A stretch of 64,000 nucleotides of DNA from Pseudomonas hefeiensis (GTDB taxonomy: Bacteria; Pseudomonadota; Gammaproteobacteria; Pseudomonadales; Pseudomonadaceae). Made by a program: the position numbers and the translations under genes. The DNA lies in NCBI RefSeq assembly GCF_030687835.1, contig NZ_CP117449.1, forward strand, positions 558,001-622,000, in the 5' to 3' direction. Under the pieces are notes generated by a model, which saw only the letters and a list, made by a program, of their open reading frames with translations, searched no databases and was not told where the DNA came from. Below are positions 1 to 13,069 of this stretch, in pieces. Each line of letters opens with the position of its first letter. Position 1 is the first letter of the stretch.

Positions 1-663
1 CACGCGGCGTTGTGGGATGCGATACCAGGGTTCGGCCTTGGTCAAGGTAGTGGGGCAGACCTTGATGGTCACCGGAGTGAGGATTTTCGCACCTCGCAGG
101 GCGATGGCCGCTGCGCCCCGATGAAAGGCCGGCGGCTGGCCTGGCTGAGTGCGGGTGCCTTCGGGGAACACGATCAGGCTCTGGCCGTCCTGCAGGGCGT
201 CGCTGGCGGCATCGAGCATGTCCATGCTGCCGTCGTTGCTGATGTATTGGGTCGAGCGCAGCGGACCGCGGGTGAAGGGGTTTTTCCACAGGCTCTGTTT
301 GACTACGCAGTTGGCGTCGCGCACCAGGCCGATCAGGAACACCACGTCGATCAGCGACGGATGGTTGGCGATGATCATTTGTCCGGGGCGACCGAGTTTC
401 TCTGCGCCGTCGATCTGGTAGGTGAGCACGCCGGTGCGCGCCATGAAACGGATAAAGAACCAGAACAATCGCCCCACGGTACGACGGGCCCGCAGGCGGT
501 GGGCCTGGGCGTCGCCGGGCAGCCAGGTCAGCAACGGAAATACCAGCAGTCGCAGGCACAGCCCACCCAGCCCGAACAGGACGAAGCTTGCTGCGGTCGC
601 GAACAGGCGCCAGTAGTAGGCGTCGCGATGTTTACCGTTCACCGGTTGCGTTGCCAGGTCCAT
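1..663 (-). CDS. 1-acyl-glycerol-3-phosphate acyltransferase-like protein (partial, C-terminus cut)
   Basis: I translated this by hand on the minus strand. It starts with MDLATQPVNGKHRD and is open to the window edge, so 221 residues are visible and the 3' end is missing. A hydrophobic segment at about residues 20-48 suggests membrane anchoring. The PlsC-family catalytic motif NHPSLID (NHX4D) lies near residue 100 and the acceptor-binding motif FPEGTRT near residue 167. GGAAG sits 9 bases before the ATG. The gene overlaps the end of the ketoacyl-synthase-like gene by 25 bases, so the two are likely co-transcribed. In aryl polyene clusters such a protein is thought to acylate the glycerolipid or pigment anchor. 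That role is inferred from context; a phospholipid-synthesis enzyme is the alternative. Confidence 0.85.
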   Translation of the reverse strand, partial: MDLATQPVNGKHRDAYYWRLFATAASFVLFGLGGLCLRLLVFPLLTWLPGDAQAHRLRARRTVGRLFWFFIRFMARTGVLTYQIDGAEKLGRPGQMIIANHPSLIDVVFLIGLVRDANCVVKQSLWKNPFTRGPLRSTQYISNDGSMDMLDAASDALQDGQSLIVFPEGTRTQPGQPPAFHRGAAAIALRGAKILTPVTIKVCPTTLTKAEPWYRIPQRRV

Positions 664-1358
664 ACACGATTCTTCCAGGCATGTTGGCAGGTGGTTTCGT
701 TGTTCAGCAGGGTACGCAACAGATCCAGGGCATGGGGCCAGTCACGGGCGGGCCTTTGATCGGCCTGGGTGGACAGGTCCAGTTGCCAGTCATCGCCCGG
801 GGTCAGCAGCAGGCCCATGGCATAGGGAAACGGCACGTCATCGACCCACGGTGCATAGACTTGCGGAGGTTGTTCTTCGGTGATCACCAGCAGCACCGCA
901 GGCGATCCTTCGTTCAACAGCGCGACGGCCTCCAGCACGCCGTGTTCCAACCCGTCGCCGGTAGCGGCCAGGGCCGTCATTTCGCTGGTTTCGCCGCGCA
1001 TGATCGACCACAGGCCAATCACCGCGTTGTGCACCGACAGACTGAATTGGGTCGGTGACAAAGGCTGGTCGGTTGCCAGGTCCTTGAGAATCTCGAAAGT
1101 GCGCGGGGTTTCGCCGTGGCGGGAAATAAAGACCAACGGTAGGTCCGGCCGACCCTCGGCCAGCGGCCAGCCGACACTGAAGGCCATCCGCGCCAGGCGG
1201 CTGAGGCGCCGGCGCTGCATGGCCGGCAGGAACGAAACGTCAGGGGCGGCATCGCTGGCCGGCAATATGACCGGCTGTCGGCTCCATGCCTGCCAATCGT
1301 CCACGCTTTCGAGCCCAGGGGCCCACGCGCGCCATTGGGCGATGTTGAAATTGATCAC
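639..1358 (-). CDS. Beta-ketoacyl synthase N-terminal-like protein (aryl polyene chain-length-factor type)
   Basis: The protein is about 239 residues, much shorter than a full ketoacyl synthase (about 400). It matches the small ketoacyl-synt_2 type that opens aryl polyene pigment clusters. Typical features are the start INFNIAQWRAWAP, the stretch MQRRRLSRLARMAF, the segment FSLSVHNAVIGLWSI near the middle and the tryptophan-rich C-terminus. I place the start at the GTG at 1358 because homologues begin near INFNIAQW and a purine-rich AGGGG precedes it; the frame stays open to an ATG at 1442 without a better site. No active-site Cys is evident, which suggests a chain-length-factor or accessory role. 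It overlaps the acyltransferase gene by 25 bases. The rest of the cluster lies to the left of the window. Confidence 0.75.
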   Translation of the reverse strand: MINFNIAQWRAWAPGLESVDDWQAWSRQPVILPASDAAPDVSFLPAMQRRRLSRLARMAFSVGWPLAEGRPDLPLVFISRHGETPRTFEILKDLATDQPLSPTQFSLSVHNAVIGLWSIMRGETSEMTALAATGDGLEHGVLEAVALLNEGSPAVLLVITEEQPPQVYAPWVDDVPFPYAMGLLLTPGDDWQLDLSTQADQRPARDWPHALDLLRTLLNNETTCQHAWKNRVWTWQRNR

Positions 1359-1488
1359 AAATACACCCCACCCCTGCGGGCTTTTATTGTCACGGTCCAG
1401 TGGCTTGACCCGCGTCCAACCCTGCATGGTCTTGCGACCCAAGTGGCGCGCATTATCCCGGTGCGATTGGCTTGTAGCAAATACTGGT

Positions 1489-1511
1489 TACATTTTGCTC
1501 AGCGAAATGTA
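1489..1511. promoter_or_regulatory. Inverted repeat TACATTT-N9-AAATGTA
   Basis: A perfect 7-base dyad with a 9-base spacer lies in the gap between the left-directed pigment genes and the rightward ParA gene. The architecture fits a dimeric regulator such as a TetR-type repressor. No regulator gene is adjacent, so function is inferred only. Confidence 0.3.
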
Positions 1512-1568
1512 CCGGTTCGTTCGTCCAGGCGCAGACAAGAGCCATTGCCGCGATTTTGAGGAGCATGT

Positions 1569-1604
1569 ATGTCGGACACTTCTTTCGTTCGCGGGCTGAA
1601 CTGA
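1569..1604 (+). CDS. Possible 11-codon mini-ORF or gene relic
   Basis: The peptide MSDTSFVRGLN is preceded by a good ribosome binding site (GAGGAG, about 6 bases before the ATG) and lies 58 bases after the inverted repeat at 1489-1511. It is too short to assign. It could be a leader peptide or the 5' stub of a deleted gene. No homology can be judged by eye, and random occurrence is quite possible. Confidence 0.15.
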   Translation: MSDTSFVRGLN

Positions 1605-1716
1605 CGCTTCATTGTTCGAAAAAGCCACCGACGTCGTAGTCCAACGACACCGAAGGTAGCGAAGCGGTATCGTGGCCTACTACACTCGGGAATCTTTGAT
1701 ACACGGAGGTTTTGAC

Positions 1717-2487
1717 ATGCGGCGTGTGGTGTTTAATCAGAAAGGTGGCGTGGGCAAGTCCAGCATCGCCTGCAATCTGGCGGCGGTCAGTGCCAGCGAG
1801 GGGTATCGCACGCTGTTGGTGGACCTGGATGCCCAGGCCAATTCCACTCAGTACCTGACGGGTCTTACCGGCGACGACATTCCCATGGGTATCGCCGATT
1901 TCTTCAAGCAAACCCTGTCATCCGGGCCTTTCTCGAAAAAGAACAAGGTGGATATCTACGAAACGCCATTCGACAACCTGCACGTCATCACCGCCACCGC
2001 CGAGCTGACGGATCTGCAACCCAAGCTCGAGGCGAAACACAAGATCAACAAACTGCGCAAGTTGCTCGAAGAACTCGACGAGGATTACGAGCGGATTTAT
2101 CTGGACACGCCTCCGTCCCTGAATTTTTATGCGGTTTCGGCGTTGATCGCCGCCGATCGGGTATTGATTCCTTTTGACTGCGATAGCTTTTCCCGTCAGG
2201 CGTTGTACGGTCTGCTGGCGGAAATAGAAGAACTCAAGGACGACCACAACGAAGGTCTGGAGGTCGAAGGGATCGTGGTCAACCAGTTCCAGGCCCGCGC
2301 CAGCCTGCCGCAGCAGATCCTTGACGAGCTCATTGCCGAAGGCTTGCCGGTATTGCCGGTATACCTGAGCAGCTCGGTGCGCATGCGTGAATCCCATCAG
2401 GCGAGCCTGCCGCTGATCCATCTGGACCCACGGCACAAGCTGACCCAGCAGTTTGTGGAATTGCATAGCCTGCTGGAAAGCGCCTGA
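1717..2487 (+). CDS. ParA-family (MinD/ParA/Soj-like) ATPase
   Basis: This is a 256-residue deviant Walker A ATPase. The motif KGGVGKSS is at residues 8-15, followed by the switch-like [10 protein letters not shown] near residue 41 and [16 protein letters not shown] near residue 128. The start at 1717 is chosen because GGAGG lies 7 bases upstream and [11 protein letters not shown] is the normal N-terminus; a longer frame to 1672 has no such support. The protein is probably cytosolic and dimerises on ATP. No parB, parS-type repeats or min genes lie beside it, so it is not the chromosomal parAB pair. Cargo positioning (for example of a receptor cluster or surface machinery) is the family-level expectation only. 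Its position next to trxC and selO matches the PA5028 region of P. aeruginosa as I recall it. Confidence 0.85.
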   Translation: MRRVVFNQKGGVGKSSIACNLAAVSASEGYRTLLVDLDAQANSTQYLTGLTGDDIPMGIADFFKQTLSSGPFSKKNKVDIYETPFDNLHVITATAELTDLQPKLEAKHKINKLRKLLEELDEDYERIYLDTPPSLNFYAVSALIAADRVLIPFDCDSFSRQALYGLLAEIEELKDDHNEGLEVEGIVVNQFQARASLPQQILDELIAEGLPVLPVYLSSSVRMRESHQASLPLIHLDPRHKLTQQFVELHSLLESA

Positions 2488-2507
2488 TTCTGGGCTGTGC
2501 AAAACCC

Positions 2508-2625
2508 ATGTGGGAGCAACTGTGTGGGAGCAAGGCTTGCCCGCGATGAAAACGCCGCGGTCTTTTGAGGACCGCAGCGCCTGGATCGCGAGCAAGCTTT
2601 GCTCCCACAAAGCCCGCTCCCACAT
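2508..2625. repeat. REPIN (paired REP elements)
   Basis: Two inverted REP copies, GTGGGAGCAAGGCTTGCCC at the left and GCAAGCTTTGCTCCCAC at the right, enclose a spacer that itself can form a hairpin (GCGGTC...GACCGC). Extra half copies flank both ends. It sits in the convergent gap between the ParA-like gene and trxC. The whole unit recurs almost unchanged at 17604. Confidence 0.9.
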
Positions 2626-2638
2626 TTATCTCACGGCT

Positions 2639-3061
2639 TCAAATCCCTTGGCTACGCAACCAGCTCATCAACTGCGGCAACGGCAGCGCCCCGCTCTGGC
2701 GCGCCACTTCCCGGCCGTCCTTGAACAGGATCAGGCTGGGAATCGAGCGGATCCCCAACTGCGCGGATAATTGCTGATTGGCTTCGCTGTCGAGCTTGGC
2801 CAGCCGGCATTTACCCACCAATTGCGTGGCGGCCTGTTCAAACACGGGCGCGAAGGACTTGCACGGCCCGCACCACTCGGCCCACACATCCACCAGCAAC
2901 GGCAGGTCACCCTTGATCTGGCTTGCGTAGTCGCCTTGCTTGAGTTCGAACGGTTTGCTCAACAGCACCTGGGCCTTGCAACGCCCGCACTTGGGCTCAT
3001 CACCCAGGCGTTCGGCGGGGATGCGGTTGAGTCCGTTGCAGTGGGGGCAGGGGATCAGCAT
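2639..3061 (-). CDS. trxC: Thioredoxin 2 (TrxC)
   Basis: The 140-residue protein has the N-terminal zinc-binding module typical of TrxC: CPHCNG near residue 5 and CGRCKA near residue 25, giving four Cys. A thioredoxin fold follows, with the redox site WCGPCK near residue 63 and the cis-proline segment RSIPSLILF near residue 109. It reduces disulfides in cytosolic proteins and is classically linked to oxidative-stress defence. The ATG has GGAGA upstream. It is monocistronic by appearance, with a REP unit at each end. Full length for the family (about 139-144 residues). Confidence 0.95.
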   Translation of the reverse strand: MLIPCPHCNGLNRIPAERLGDEPKCGRCKAQVLLSKPFELKQGDYASQIKGDLPLLVDVWAEWCGPCKSFAPVFEQAATQLVGKCRLAKLDSEANQQLSAQLGIRSIPSLILFKDGREVARQSGALPLPQLMSWLRSQGI

Positions 3062-3125
3062 CAGGTCAGTCTCCAGGAAAAATCATTGGCACAGATTGAA
3101 CACTATATAGAAACGACCGCAAAAC

Positions 3126-3161
3126 CCCCTGTGGGAGCGAGCAAGCCCGCTCCCACAGGGG
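3126..3161. repeat. Single REP-derived hairpin, possible terminator
   Basis: CCCCTGTGGGAGC pairs perfectly with GCTCCCACAGGGG over a 10-base loop. It follows the ycaC stop codon on the minus strand, so it may also stop transcription, but no T-tract is present. Confidence 0.75.
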
Positions 3162-3178
3162 TAGTTCAGTGTTGCTGA

Positions 3179-3805
3179 TTATTTCGCGCTAGTCAGCGTG
3201 TTGTAGCTGGTCATCAGGTTGCGGTAGTCCGGGATGTGGTTGGAGAACAAAGTCGCCAGCCCTTCCACATCGTTGCGCCAGTCGCGGTGCAGTTCGCAGG
3301 CCAGACCGAACCAGGTCATCAATTGCGCACCCGAGGAAGACATGCGATCCCAGGCCGATTGACGGGTCAGCTCGTTGAATGTGCCAGAGGCATCGGTGAC
3401 CACGAACACCTCGAAACCTTCGGCCAGGGCCGACAGTGCCGGGAAGGCTACACAGACTTCAGTGACGACGCCGGCGATGATCAGTTGCTTCTTGCCGGTG
3501 GCCTTGATCGCCTTGACGAAATCTTCGTTGTCCCAGGCGTTGATCTGGCCGGGACGAGCGATGTATGGCGCGTCCGGGAACAGAGTCTTGAGCTCTGGCA
3601 TCAATGGGCCGTTGGGACCGGTTTCGAAACTGGTGGTAAGGATGGTCGGCAGCTCGAAGTATTTGGCCAGGTCGGCCAGGGCCAGCACGTTGTTCTTGAA
3701 GCGGTCCGGGTCGATGTCACGCACCAGCGACAGCAGGCCAGCCTGGTGGTCCACCAGCAGAACGGCGGCGTTATCTTTGTCGAGACGGTTGTAGGAAGTG
3801 GTCAT
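3179..3805 (-). CDS. ycaC: YcaC-type isochorismatase-family hydrolase
   Basis: The 208-residue protein is a cysteine-hydrolase (isochorismatase superfamily) of the YcaC group. The triad can be placed: Asp in AVLLVDHQAGLLS near residue 20, Lys in KAIKATGKKQLIIAG near residue 84-118, and Cys in VVTEVCVAFPALS near residue 118. It starts MTTSYNRLDKDNAAVL with AGAGGA before the ATG. The physiological substrate of the family is unsettled; amide or carbamate hydrolysis is proposed. It is divergent from a LysR regulator across a 156-base gap, the usual arrangement for a target and its regulator. Confidence 0.88.
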   Translation of the reverse strand: MTTSYNRLDKDNAAVLLVDHQAGLLSLVRDIDPDRFKNNVLALADLAKYFELPTILTTSFETGPNGPLMPELKTLFPDAPYIARPGQINAWDNEDFVKAIKATGKKQLIIAGVVTEVCVAFPALSALAEGFEVFVVTDASGTFNELTRQSAWDRMSSSGAQLMTWFGLACELHRDWRNDVEGLATLFSNHIPDYRNLMTSYNTLTSAK

Positions 3806-3961
3806 GGCGTTAGTCCTCTGGGTTTTGGCTGCCGAGCGGTTCGGCTTGGTTAAGGTTTTCAGTGTTGGTGTGTTGCTAAGCGATGGACATAGATTAAAAC
3901 TGGCACCTTTGATGCGCTAGACTGCAAAAATCAGCCTTAGCGTTCTATTTGGAGAACGATC

Positions 3962-4867
3962 ATCGAAGACCTCAACACGCTTTATTACTTCACCCAAGTG
4001 GTCGAGCACGGCGGTTTCGCCGCCGCCGGTCGGGCGCTGGACATGCCCAAATCGAAGCTCAGCCGGCGGATTGCCCAGCTGGAAGAACGCCTTGGGGTGC
4101 GGTTGATCCATCGCACCAGTCGTCACTGTTCGTTGACGGAGATCGGCCAGGCCTACTACCAGCGCTGCCTGGCGATGCGGGTCGAGGCCGAGAGCGCGGC
4201 CGAAGTGATCGAGCGCAACCGCTCCGAGCCCCAGGGGCTGGTGCGCCTCAGTTGCCCGACAGCGTTGCTCAACAGTTGGGTCGGGCCGATGCTGACCCGC
4301 TACATGCTCAAGTACCCGCGGGTGGAGTTATTCATCGAGAGCACCAACCGCCGGGTCGACCTGATCCATGAAGGGTTCGATATCGCCTTGCGGGTGCGCT
4401 TTCCGCCGCTGGAAAACACCGACATGGTCATGAAAGTACTGGGCAACAGCACCCAGTGCCTAGTGGGCAGCCCGGCCTACTGCGAACGCCTGTCCTCACC
4501 CGCTTCACCGGCGGACCTGCACGGTTTGCCGAGCGTGCACTGGGGGGCAGCGCAGCGCGAATACCAGTGGGAATTGTTTGGGCCGGACGGTACCAGCGCG
4601 CTGATCCGCCATGAACCGCGCATGGTCACCGATGACCTGCTGGCCCTGCGTCACGCTGTACTGGCGGGTATCGGCATCGCTCACCTGCCCGCTGTGGTGG
4701 TGCGCGAAGACCTGGCTGCTGGACGGCTGGTGGAATTGGTACCGGGCTGGACGCCCAAGTGCGGGATCGTCCATGCGATCTTCGCCTCCCGGCGCGGGTT
4801 GCTGCCATCGGTGCGCACGCTGATTGATTTTCTGGCCGAAGAATTCAGCCAGAGTGATATGGCATAG
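3962..4867 (+). CDS. LysR-family transcriptional regulator with an apparent ATC start
   Basis: The N-terminal winged helix-turn-helix spans residues 1-60 (LYYFTQVVEHGGFAAAGRAL, then KSKLSRRIAQLEERLGVRL), followed by a co-inducer domain to residue 301. The first canonical start in frame is a GTG at 3998, which would delete the first 12 residues and break helix 1. Upstream the frame stays open only to a TAG at 3938 and contains no ATG, GTG or TTG. The homologue-like start EDLNTLYYF is preceded by ATC at 3962, with GGAG 7 bases before it, so ATC is the likely initiator (ATC at 3959 is the alternative). It probably controls the divergent ycaC gene. A point change from ATG, or a sequencing error, would also explain it. 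Confidence 0.85.
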   Translation: MEDLNTLYYFTQVVEHGGFAAAGRALDMPKSKLSRRIAQLEERLGVRLIHRTSRHCSLTEIGQAYYQRCLAMRVEAESAAEVIERNRSEPQGLVRLSCPTALLNSWVGPMLTRYMLKYPRVELFIESTNRRVDLIHEGFDIALRVRFPPLENTDMVMKVLGNSTQCLVGSPAYCERLSSPASPADLHGLPSVHWGAAQREYQWELFGPDGTSALIRHEPRMVTDDLLALRHAVLAGIGIAHLPAVVVREDLAAGRLVELVPGWTPKCGIVHAIFASRRGLLPSVRTLIDFLAEEFSQSDMA

Positions 4868-4894
4868 GGCTGGAATCCTTGCGTGAGCGTGCTT

Positions 4895-4986
4895 CTGTGG
4901 GAGCTGAGCTTGCTCGCGATGAACGATAACGCGGTCTTCTGCTGGAACGAGGTGCCTTCATCGCGAGCAAGCTTGGCCCCCACAGG
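4895..4986. repeat. REPIN (paired REP elements)
   Basis: CTGTGGGAGCTGAGCTTGCT and the inverted ATCGCGAGCAAGCTTGGCCC flank a 38-base spacer. It follows the LysR gene, in the 248-base gap before the next small gene, which holds nothing else obvious. Confidence 0.85.
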
Positions 4987-5115
4987 CTTTTTACCGACCT
5001 TCCTTCCGGGGTTCGCCAAAGGTAGCCAAGGTTGCCATTCATCAGGTGCGCCGCACTGAAAACGCCCCATGCCCTCAAAAAACACACAGCACCTGTTTGC
5101 AACCCAGGAGGCCCC

Positions 5116-5397
5116 ATGAGCAATCCTCAAGACCCAACTATCCCCCAGGCACCAACCAACCCCAACGACGACGGCTTCGTACTCGGCACCGCCGGTCGCG
5201 ACGAAGACCCCAATGCTGCCCCATCCTACGCCATCGACCGTCGCCACGAACGGGATGAACTGACCCCCGAAGACGCCCGCGGCATGCCCGGTTACCCAGA
5301 GAAAAAACCACCGGAAAAACCGGCTGGCGAAGCGGAGAGTGACGAGGCTGAACCGGGCATCGAGACGCCTGAGCAAGGGAACGATAAGGTGGGGTGA
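5116..5397 (+). CDS. Small acidic, probably disordered protein of unknown function
   Basis: The 93-residue protein starts after a strong AGGAGG located 5 bases before the ATG, which supports real translation. It is rich in Pro, Glu, Asp and Gly, with little hydrophobic content, no signal peptide and no membrane segment. Recognisable stretches are GFVLGTAGRDEDPNAAPSY, RRHERDELTPEDARGMPGY and a lysine/proline run followed by an acidic tail. I do not recognise a family. Similar low-complexity small proteins are common in Pseudomonas, but I cannot assign a role. Confidence 0.65.
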   Translation: MSNPQDPTIPQAPTNPNDDGFVLGTAGRDEDPNAAPSYAIDRRHERDELTPEDARGMPGYPEKKPPEKPAGEAESDEAEPGIETPEQGNDKVG

Positions 5398-5449
5398 GCA
5401 GGTAGCCCGGTTTGTGCTGATGATGAATCACTCAAAGCCAGTTAGAAAC

Positions 5450-5570
5450 CTGTGGCGAGGGGATTTATCGAAACGTCGCACCGCCCCGCTGGGTTGCGCC
5501 GCGGCCCCAAAAAGTGGCTTATCTCAGGGCTGCTATCGCAGCCCAACGGGGATAAATCCCCTCGCCACAA
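5450..5570. repeat. Second class of inverted repeat (TGTGGCGAGGGGATTTATC)
   Basis: CTGTGGCGAGGGGATTTATC at 5450-5469 is matched by GATAAATCCCCTCGCCACA at 5551-5569. Between them lies another palindromic stretch around GGGCTGC-TATC-GCAGCCC. This is a different family from the GTGGGAGC REPs. It occupies the gap upstream of the antitoxin-like gene. Confidence 0.8.
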
Positions 5571-5603
5571 AAGCTGCGCCTGGTTTCATTTCTCTTGTTG
5601 GGA

Positions 5604-5622
5604 TTATCGCATTTTGCGATAA
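5604..5622. promoter_or_regulatory. Perfect palindrome TTATCGCA-TTT-TGCGATAA, probable antitoxin operator
   Basis: Two perfect 8-base half sites surround a 3-base centre, 48 bases upstream of the HigA-like gene. HTH antitoxins normally bind such palindromes in their own promoter, so this is the likely autoregulatory operator. The binding itself is inferred. Confidence 0.6.
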
Positions 5623-5670
5623 ATTCAATCTGTGTTTAACTCGTCTATAGCAAAATGAGATGAGAAAAAG

Positions 5671-6072
5671 ATGAGTCCGCTAATCGAACAAGTCGCCGCC
5701 CATTGGGAGTTTGTGTCGCCCCTGCTGCGCAAACCCAGGAACGAGGAGGACTACGACCGGTTGGTCGCAGCTCTCGATGAATTACTGGAATTGATCGGTG
5801 AAGACGAAGACCATCCCCTTATGAGCCTGGTGGACATCATCGGCGAATGGATCGAGGCGTGGGATCACCAACATCGTCCAATGCCCAAGGCCAGTGGCGT
5901 CGAGACACTTCGCTACCTGATGCGCGAGCATGGCATGAGCCAGAGCGACTTGCCGGGCGTCGGCACCCAGTCGGTGGTATCGGAGGTATTGAGCGGCAAG
6001 CGCCAGCTCAATTTGAGGCAGATACGCTGGTTGGCGGGGCGCTTCGGCGTATCGGTTGAAACCTTCATTTGA
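5671..6072 (+). CDS. HigA-type helix-turn-helix antitoxin, apparently without a toxin partner
   Basis: The 133-residue protein has an acidic N-terminal half (NEEDYDRLVAALDELLELIG) and a C-terminal HTH (LRYLMREHGMSQSDLPGVG, then SVVSEVLSGKRQLNLRQIRW) ending GRFGVSVETFI. This is the layout of the COG5499 HigA-like antitoxins. Such genes normally follow a HigB or RelE-like toxin gene of about 100 codons. Here the 273 bases upstream hold only a repeat and the palindrome at 5604, and downstream is a REP unit and convergent selO. It may therefore be a solitary regulator or an antitoxin whose toxin was lost. Confidence 0.8.
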   Translation: MSPLIEQVAAHWEFVSPLLRKPRNEEDYDRLVAALDELLELIGEDEDHPLMSLVDIIGEWIEAWDHQHRPMPKASGVETLRYLMREHGMSQSDLPGVGTQSVVSEVLSGKRQLNLRQIRWLAGRFGVSVETFI

Positions 6073-6080
6073 CGGTTCGC

Positions 6081-6186
6081 TGTGGGAGCAAAGCTTGCTC
6101 GCGATACAGGCTCCTCGGTTTTTGGGGAAGACCGAGTTGCTTTCATCGCGGGCAAGCCTTGCTCCCACATGTCTTGCTCCCACATG
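6081..6186. repeat. REPIN (paired REP elements)
   Basis: CTGTGGGAGCAAAGCTTGCT and the inverted GGCAAGCCTTGCTCCCACA enclose a spacer, with an additional half copy (CTTGCTCCCACATG) on the right. It lies in the convergent gap between the HigA-like gene and selO. Confidence 0.88.
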
Positions 6187-6211
6187 TATTGCCCTCGCAA
6201 GACTGAAGCCT

Positions 6212-11075
<4,864 letters not shown>

Positions 11076-11109
11076 AGAGACCGGTCGAGCAAGTGAGAGT
11101 GGGAGCAGT

Positions 11110-12852
11110 TTAGAGGAACAAGCCGGGACCCGGGCGACTTCCTTCGGGGAATCTGACGCCCACTTTGCCGATCTTGTTCCCGTCCATGACCGCAACGGTC
11201 CAGAGGGTGTTGTTCCAATCCACCTGGTCACCGACCACTGGCGCGCCACCGACTTTCTGGGCGATGAAACGGCCCAGGGACATGTCCGGATCGATGCCGT
11301 CCAGCTTCAGCCCGTAGAGGGCCGCAACCGCGGCCAGCTGGGCGTCTCCTTCGAGTACGAAGTCACCGAAGAAACGCAGATCCAGGCCCCTTTGCGGTGC
11401 CTGGCTGAACAGCTTCCCAAGGGCCGGCAAATTGTGTTCATGGCCGATAACACAGAGCAAATCACCGACTTCCAACACCGTACTACCCGACGGATGGAGC
11501 AGTTGCTGGCCACGGAACAGGGCTGCGATCCGTGTGCCGTCGGGCATTTTCAGATCCCGCAGGGGTGAGCCGATGCACCATTTCTCCGCGCCGAGGCGAT
11601 AAATGAACAGTTCCCACTCGCTGGTGACGTGGACCTCCAGCGCTGCGCGGGAAATCGGCAGGGGTTCTGGCGGGACGGTGACGTGCAACAGTTTGGCGAC
11701 CCACGGCAGGCTCGTGCCCTGCACCAGCAACGACACCAGCACGATAAAGAACGCCAGGTTGAAGTAGAGCTGGGCGTTGGGCAGGCCGGCCATCAATGGG
11801 AACACTGCCAGGATGATCGGCACCGCGCCGCGTAGGCCGACCCAGGAAATGAACACTTTCTCGCGGCCATGGAATGCCTTGAACGGCAACAGCCCCACCA
11901 TCACCGAGAGAGGGCGTGCAAACAAAATCATCCACAGGGCCAGGCCCAGGGCGGGCAGGGCGATCGGTAGCAGGTCATGGGGCGTGACCAGCAGCCCCAG
12001 CACCAGGAACATACCGATTTGCGCCAGCCAGGCCATGCCATCGAGCATGTGCAGGATGCCATGACGGCTGCGCACCGGGCGGTTGCCGATCACCAGGCCG
12101 CACAGGTAGACCGCCAGGAAGCCGCTGCCGTGCAGGGCGTTGGTCAGGGCGAACACTGCCAGGCCGCCGCTGATCACGAGGATCGGGTAGAGACCATTGG
12201 CCAGGTTGATGCGGTTGACCAGTTGCAGCATCAGCCAGCCACCGCCCAGGCCGATCACCCCGCCAATGCCGAACTCACGTAGCAAGTGCCCCAGCAGGTT
12301 CCAATGCAGACCGGTTTCACCGCTGGCAAGCATGCCGATCAGGGTCACGGTCAGGAACACCGCCATGGGGTCGTTACTGCCGGACTCGATCTCCAGCGTC
12401 GCGCTGACCCGCTCGTTCAGGCCCTTGCCGCCCAACAGCGAAAACACTGCCGCGGCATCGGTCGAGCCAACGATGGCACCGATCAGCAGGCCTTGCATCA
12501 GGCTCAGATTGAACAGCCACGCCGCCGCCAGGCCGGTCAGCCCGGTGGTGATCAGCACGCCAACGGTGGCCAGCGACAAGGCTGGCCACAACGCCACGCG
12601 AAAGCTCGACACCCGCGTGCGCAGGCCACCGTCCAGCAGAATAACGGCCAGCGCTAGGTTGCCGACCAGATAGGCCGTGGCGTAGTTATCGAAAAGAATC
12701 CCGGCGCCGTCGACACCGGCGAGCATGCCCACGGCCAGGATGATCACCAGAATCGGGATGCCCAGGCGGGACGAAAGGGAACTGACCAGAATGCTCGCAC
12801 CCACCAGCAACGCGCCGATCAAGAACAGGCTGTTGATGGTCGTCGCAGTCAA
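11110..12852 (-). CDS. cvrA: K+/H+ antiporter of the CvrA/NhaP2 family
   Basis: The start is taken as TTG at 12852: CGGAG lies 8 bases upstream and the product ([20 protein letters not shown]) aligns with the known CvrA N-terminus. That gives 580 residues, the family length. There are about twelve membrane segments with the CPA1 signature stretches [20 protein letters not shown] and [20 protein letters not shown], then [15 protein letters not shown] cytosolic TrkA_C/RCK-like tail begins near residue 400 ([19 protein letters not shown]). It exchanges cytoplasmic K+ for H+ and helps volume and pH control. It is the first gene of the cvrA-mscK-selO run. Confidence 0.93.
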   Translation of the reverse strand: MTATTINSLFLIGALLVGASILVSSLSSRLGIPILVIILAVGMLAGVDGAGILFDNYATAYLVGNLALAVILLDGGLRTRVSSFRVALWPALSLATVGVLITTGLTGLAAAWLFNLSLMQGLLIGAIVGSTDAAAVFSLLGGKGLNERVSATLEIESGSNDPMAVFLTVTLIGMLASGETGLHWNLLGHLLREFGIGGVIGLGGGWLMLQLVNRINLANGLYPILVISGGLAVFALTNALHGSGFLAVYLCGLVIGNRPVRSRHGILHMLDGMAWLAQIGMFLVLGLLVTPHDLLPIALPALGLALWMILFARPLSVMVGLLPFKAFHGREKVFISWVGLRGAVPIILAVFPLMAGLPNAQLYFNLAFFIVLVSLLVQGTSLPWVAKLLHVTVPPEPLPISRAALEVHVTSEWELFIYRLGAEKWCIGSPLRDLKMPDGTRIAALFRGQQLLHPSGSTVLEVGDLLCVIGHEHNLPALGKLFSQAPQRGLDLRFFGDFVLEGDAQLAAVAALYGLKLDGIDPDMSLGRFIAQKVGGAPVVGDQVDWNNTLWTVAVMDGNKIGKVGVRFPEGSRPGPGLFL

Positions 12853-12987
12853 AGGCAGTACTCCGAGCAAGCGTGGGGGGCGGGCGCAAACTGACCATGC
12901 AGTCTGCGTGCCAGCGATTCTAACCTGTTGAAATGTGATGCTGTCAAAAAAGGTTGGGGATTGGGGTACAAGCGCGGCAGCAATACC

Positions 12988-13015
12988 GTGGCGAGGGAGC
13001 AAGCACCCTCGCCAC
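12988..13015. repeat. Short hairpin GTGGCGAGGG-N8-CCCTCGCCAC
   Basis: A perfect 10-base stem around AGCAAGCA follows the chemoreceptor stop codon, on the upstream side of cvrA. It resembles a single copy of the TGTGGCGAGG repeat class also seen at 5450 and could act as a terminator for the chemoreceptor gene. Confidence 0.65.
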
Positions 13016-13069
13016 AAAAGCTGGAGGGTTGATCGCTCATGGTCTGTGGACGATCAACCGTTACGCGGT

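Noticed and set aside
1717..2487. Chromosome partition locus (parAB/parS)
   Set aside because: No parB gene or GTTTCAC-type parS sites adjoin the gene. Its position matches an orphan ParA-like gene.
5398..5670. Search for a HigB/RelE toxin gene upstream of the antitoxin
   Set aside because: The interval is occupied by an inverted repeat and the operator palindrome. No frame of about 90 codons with a start and ribosome site fits.
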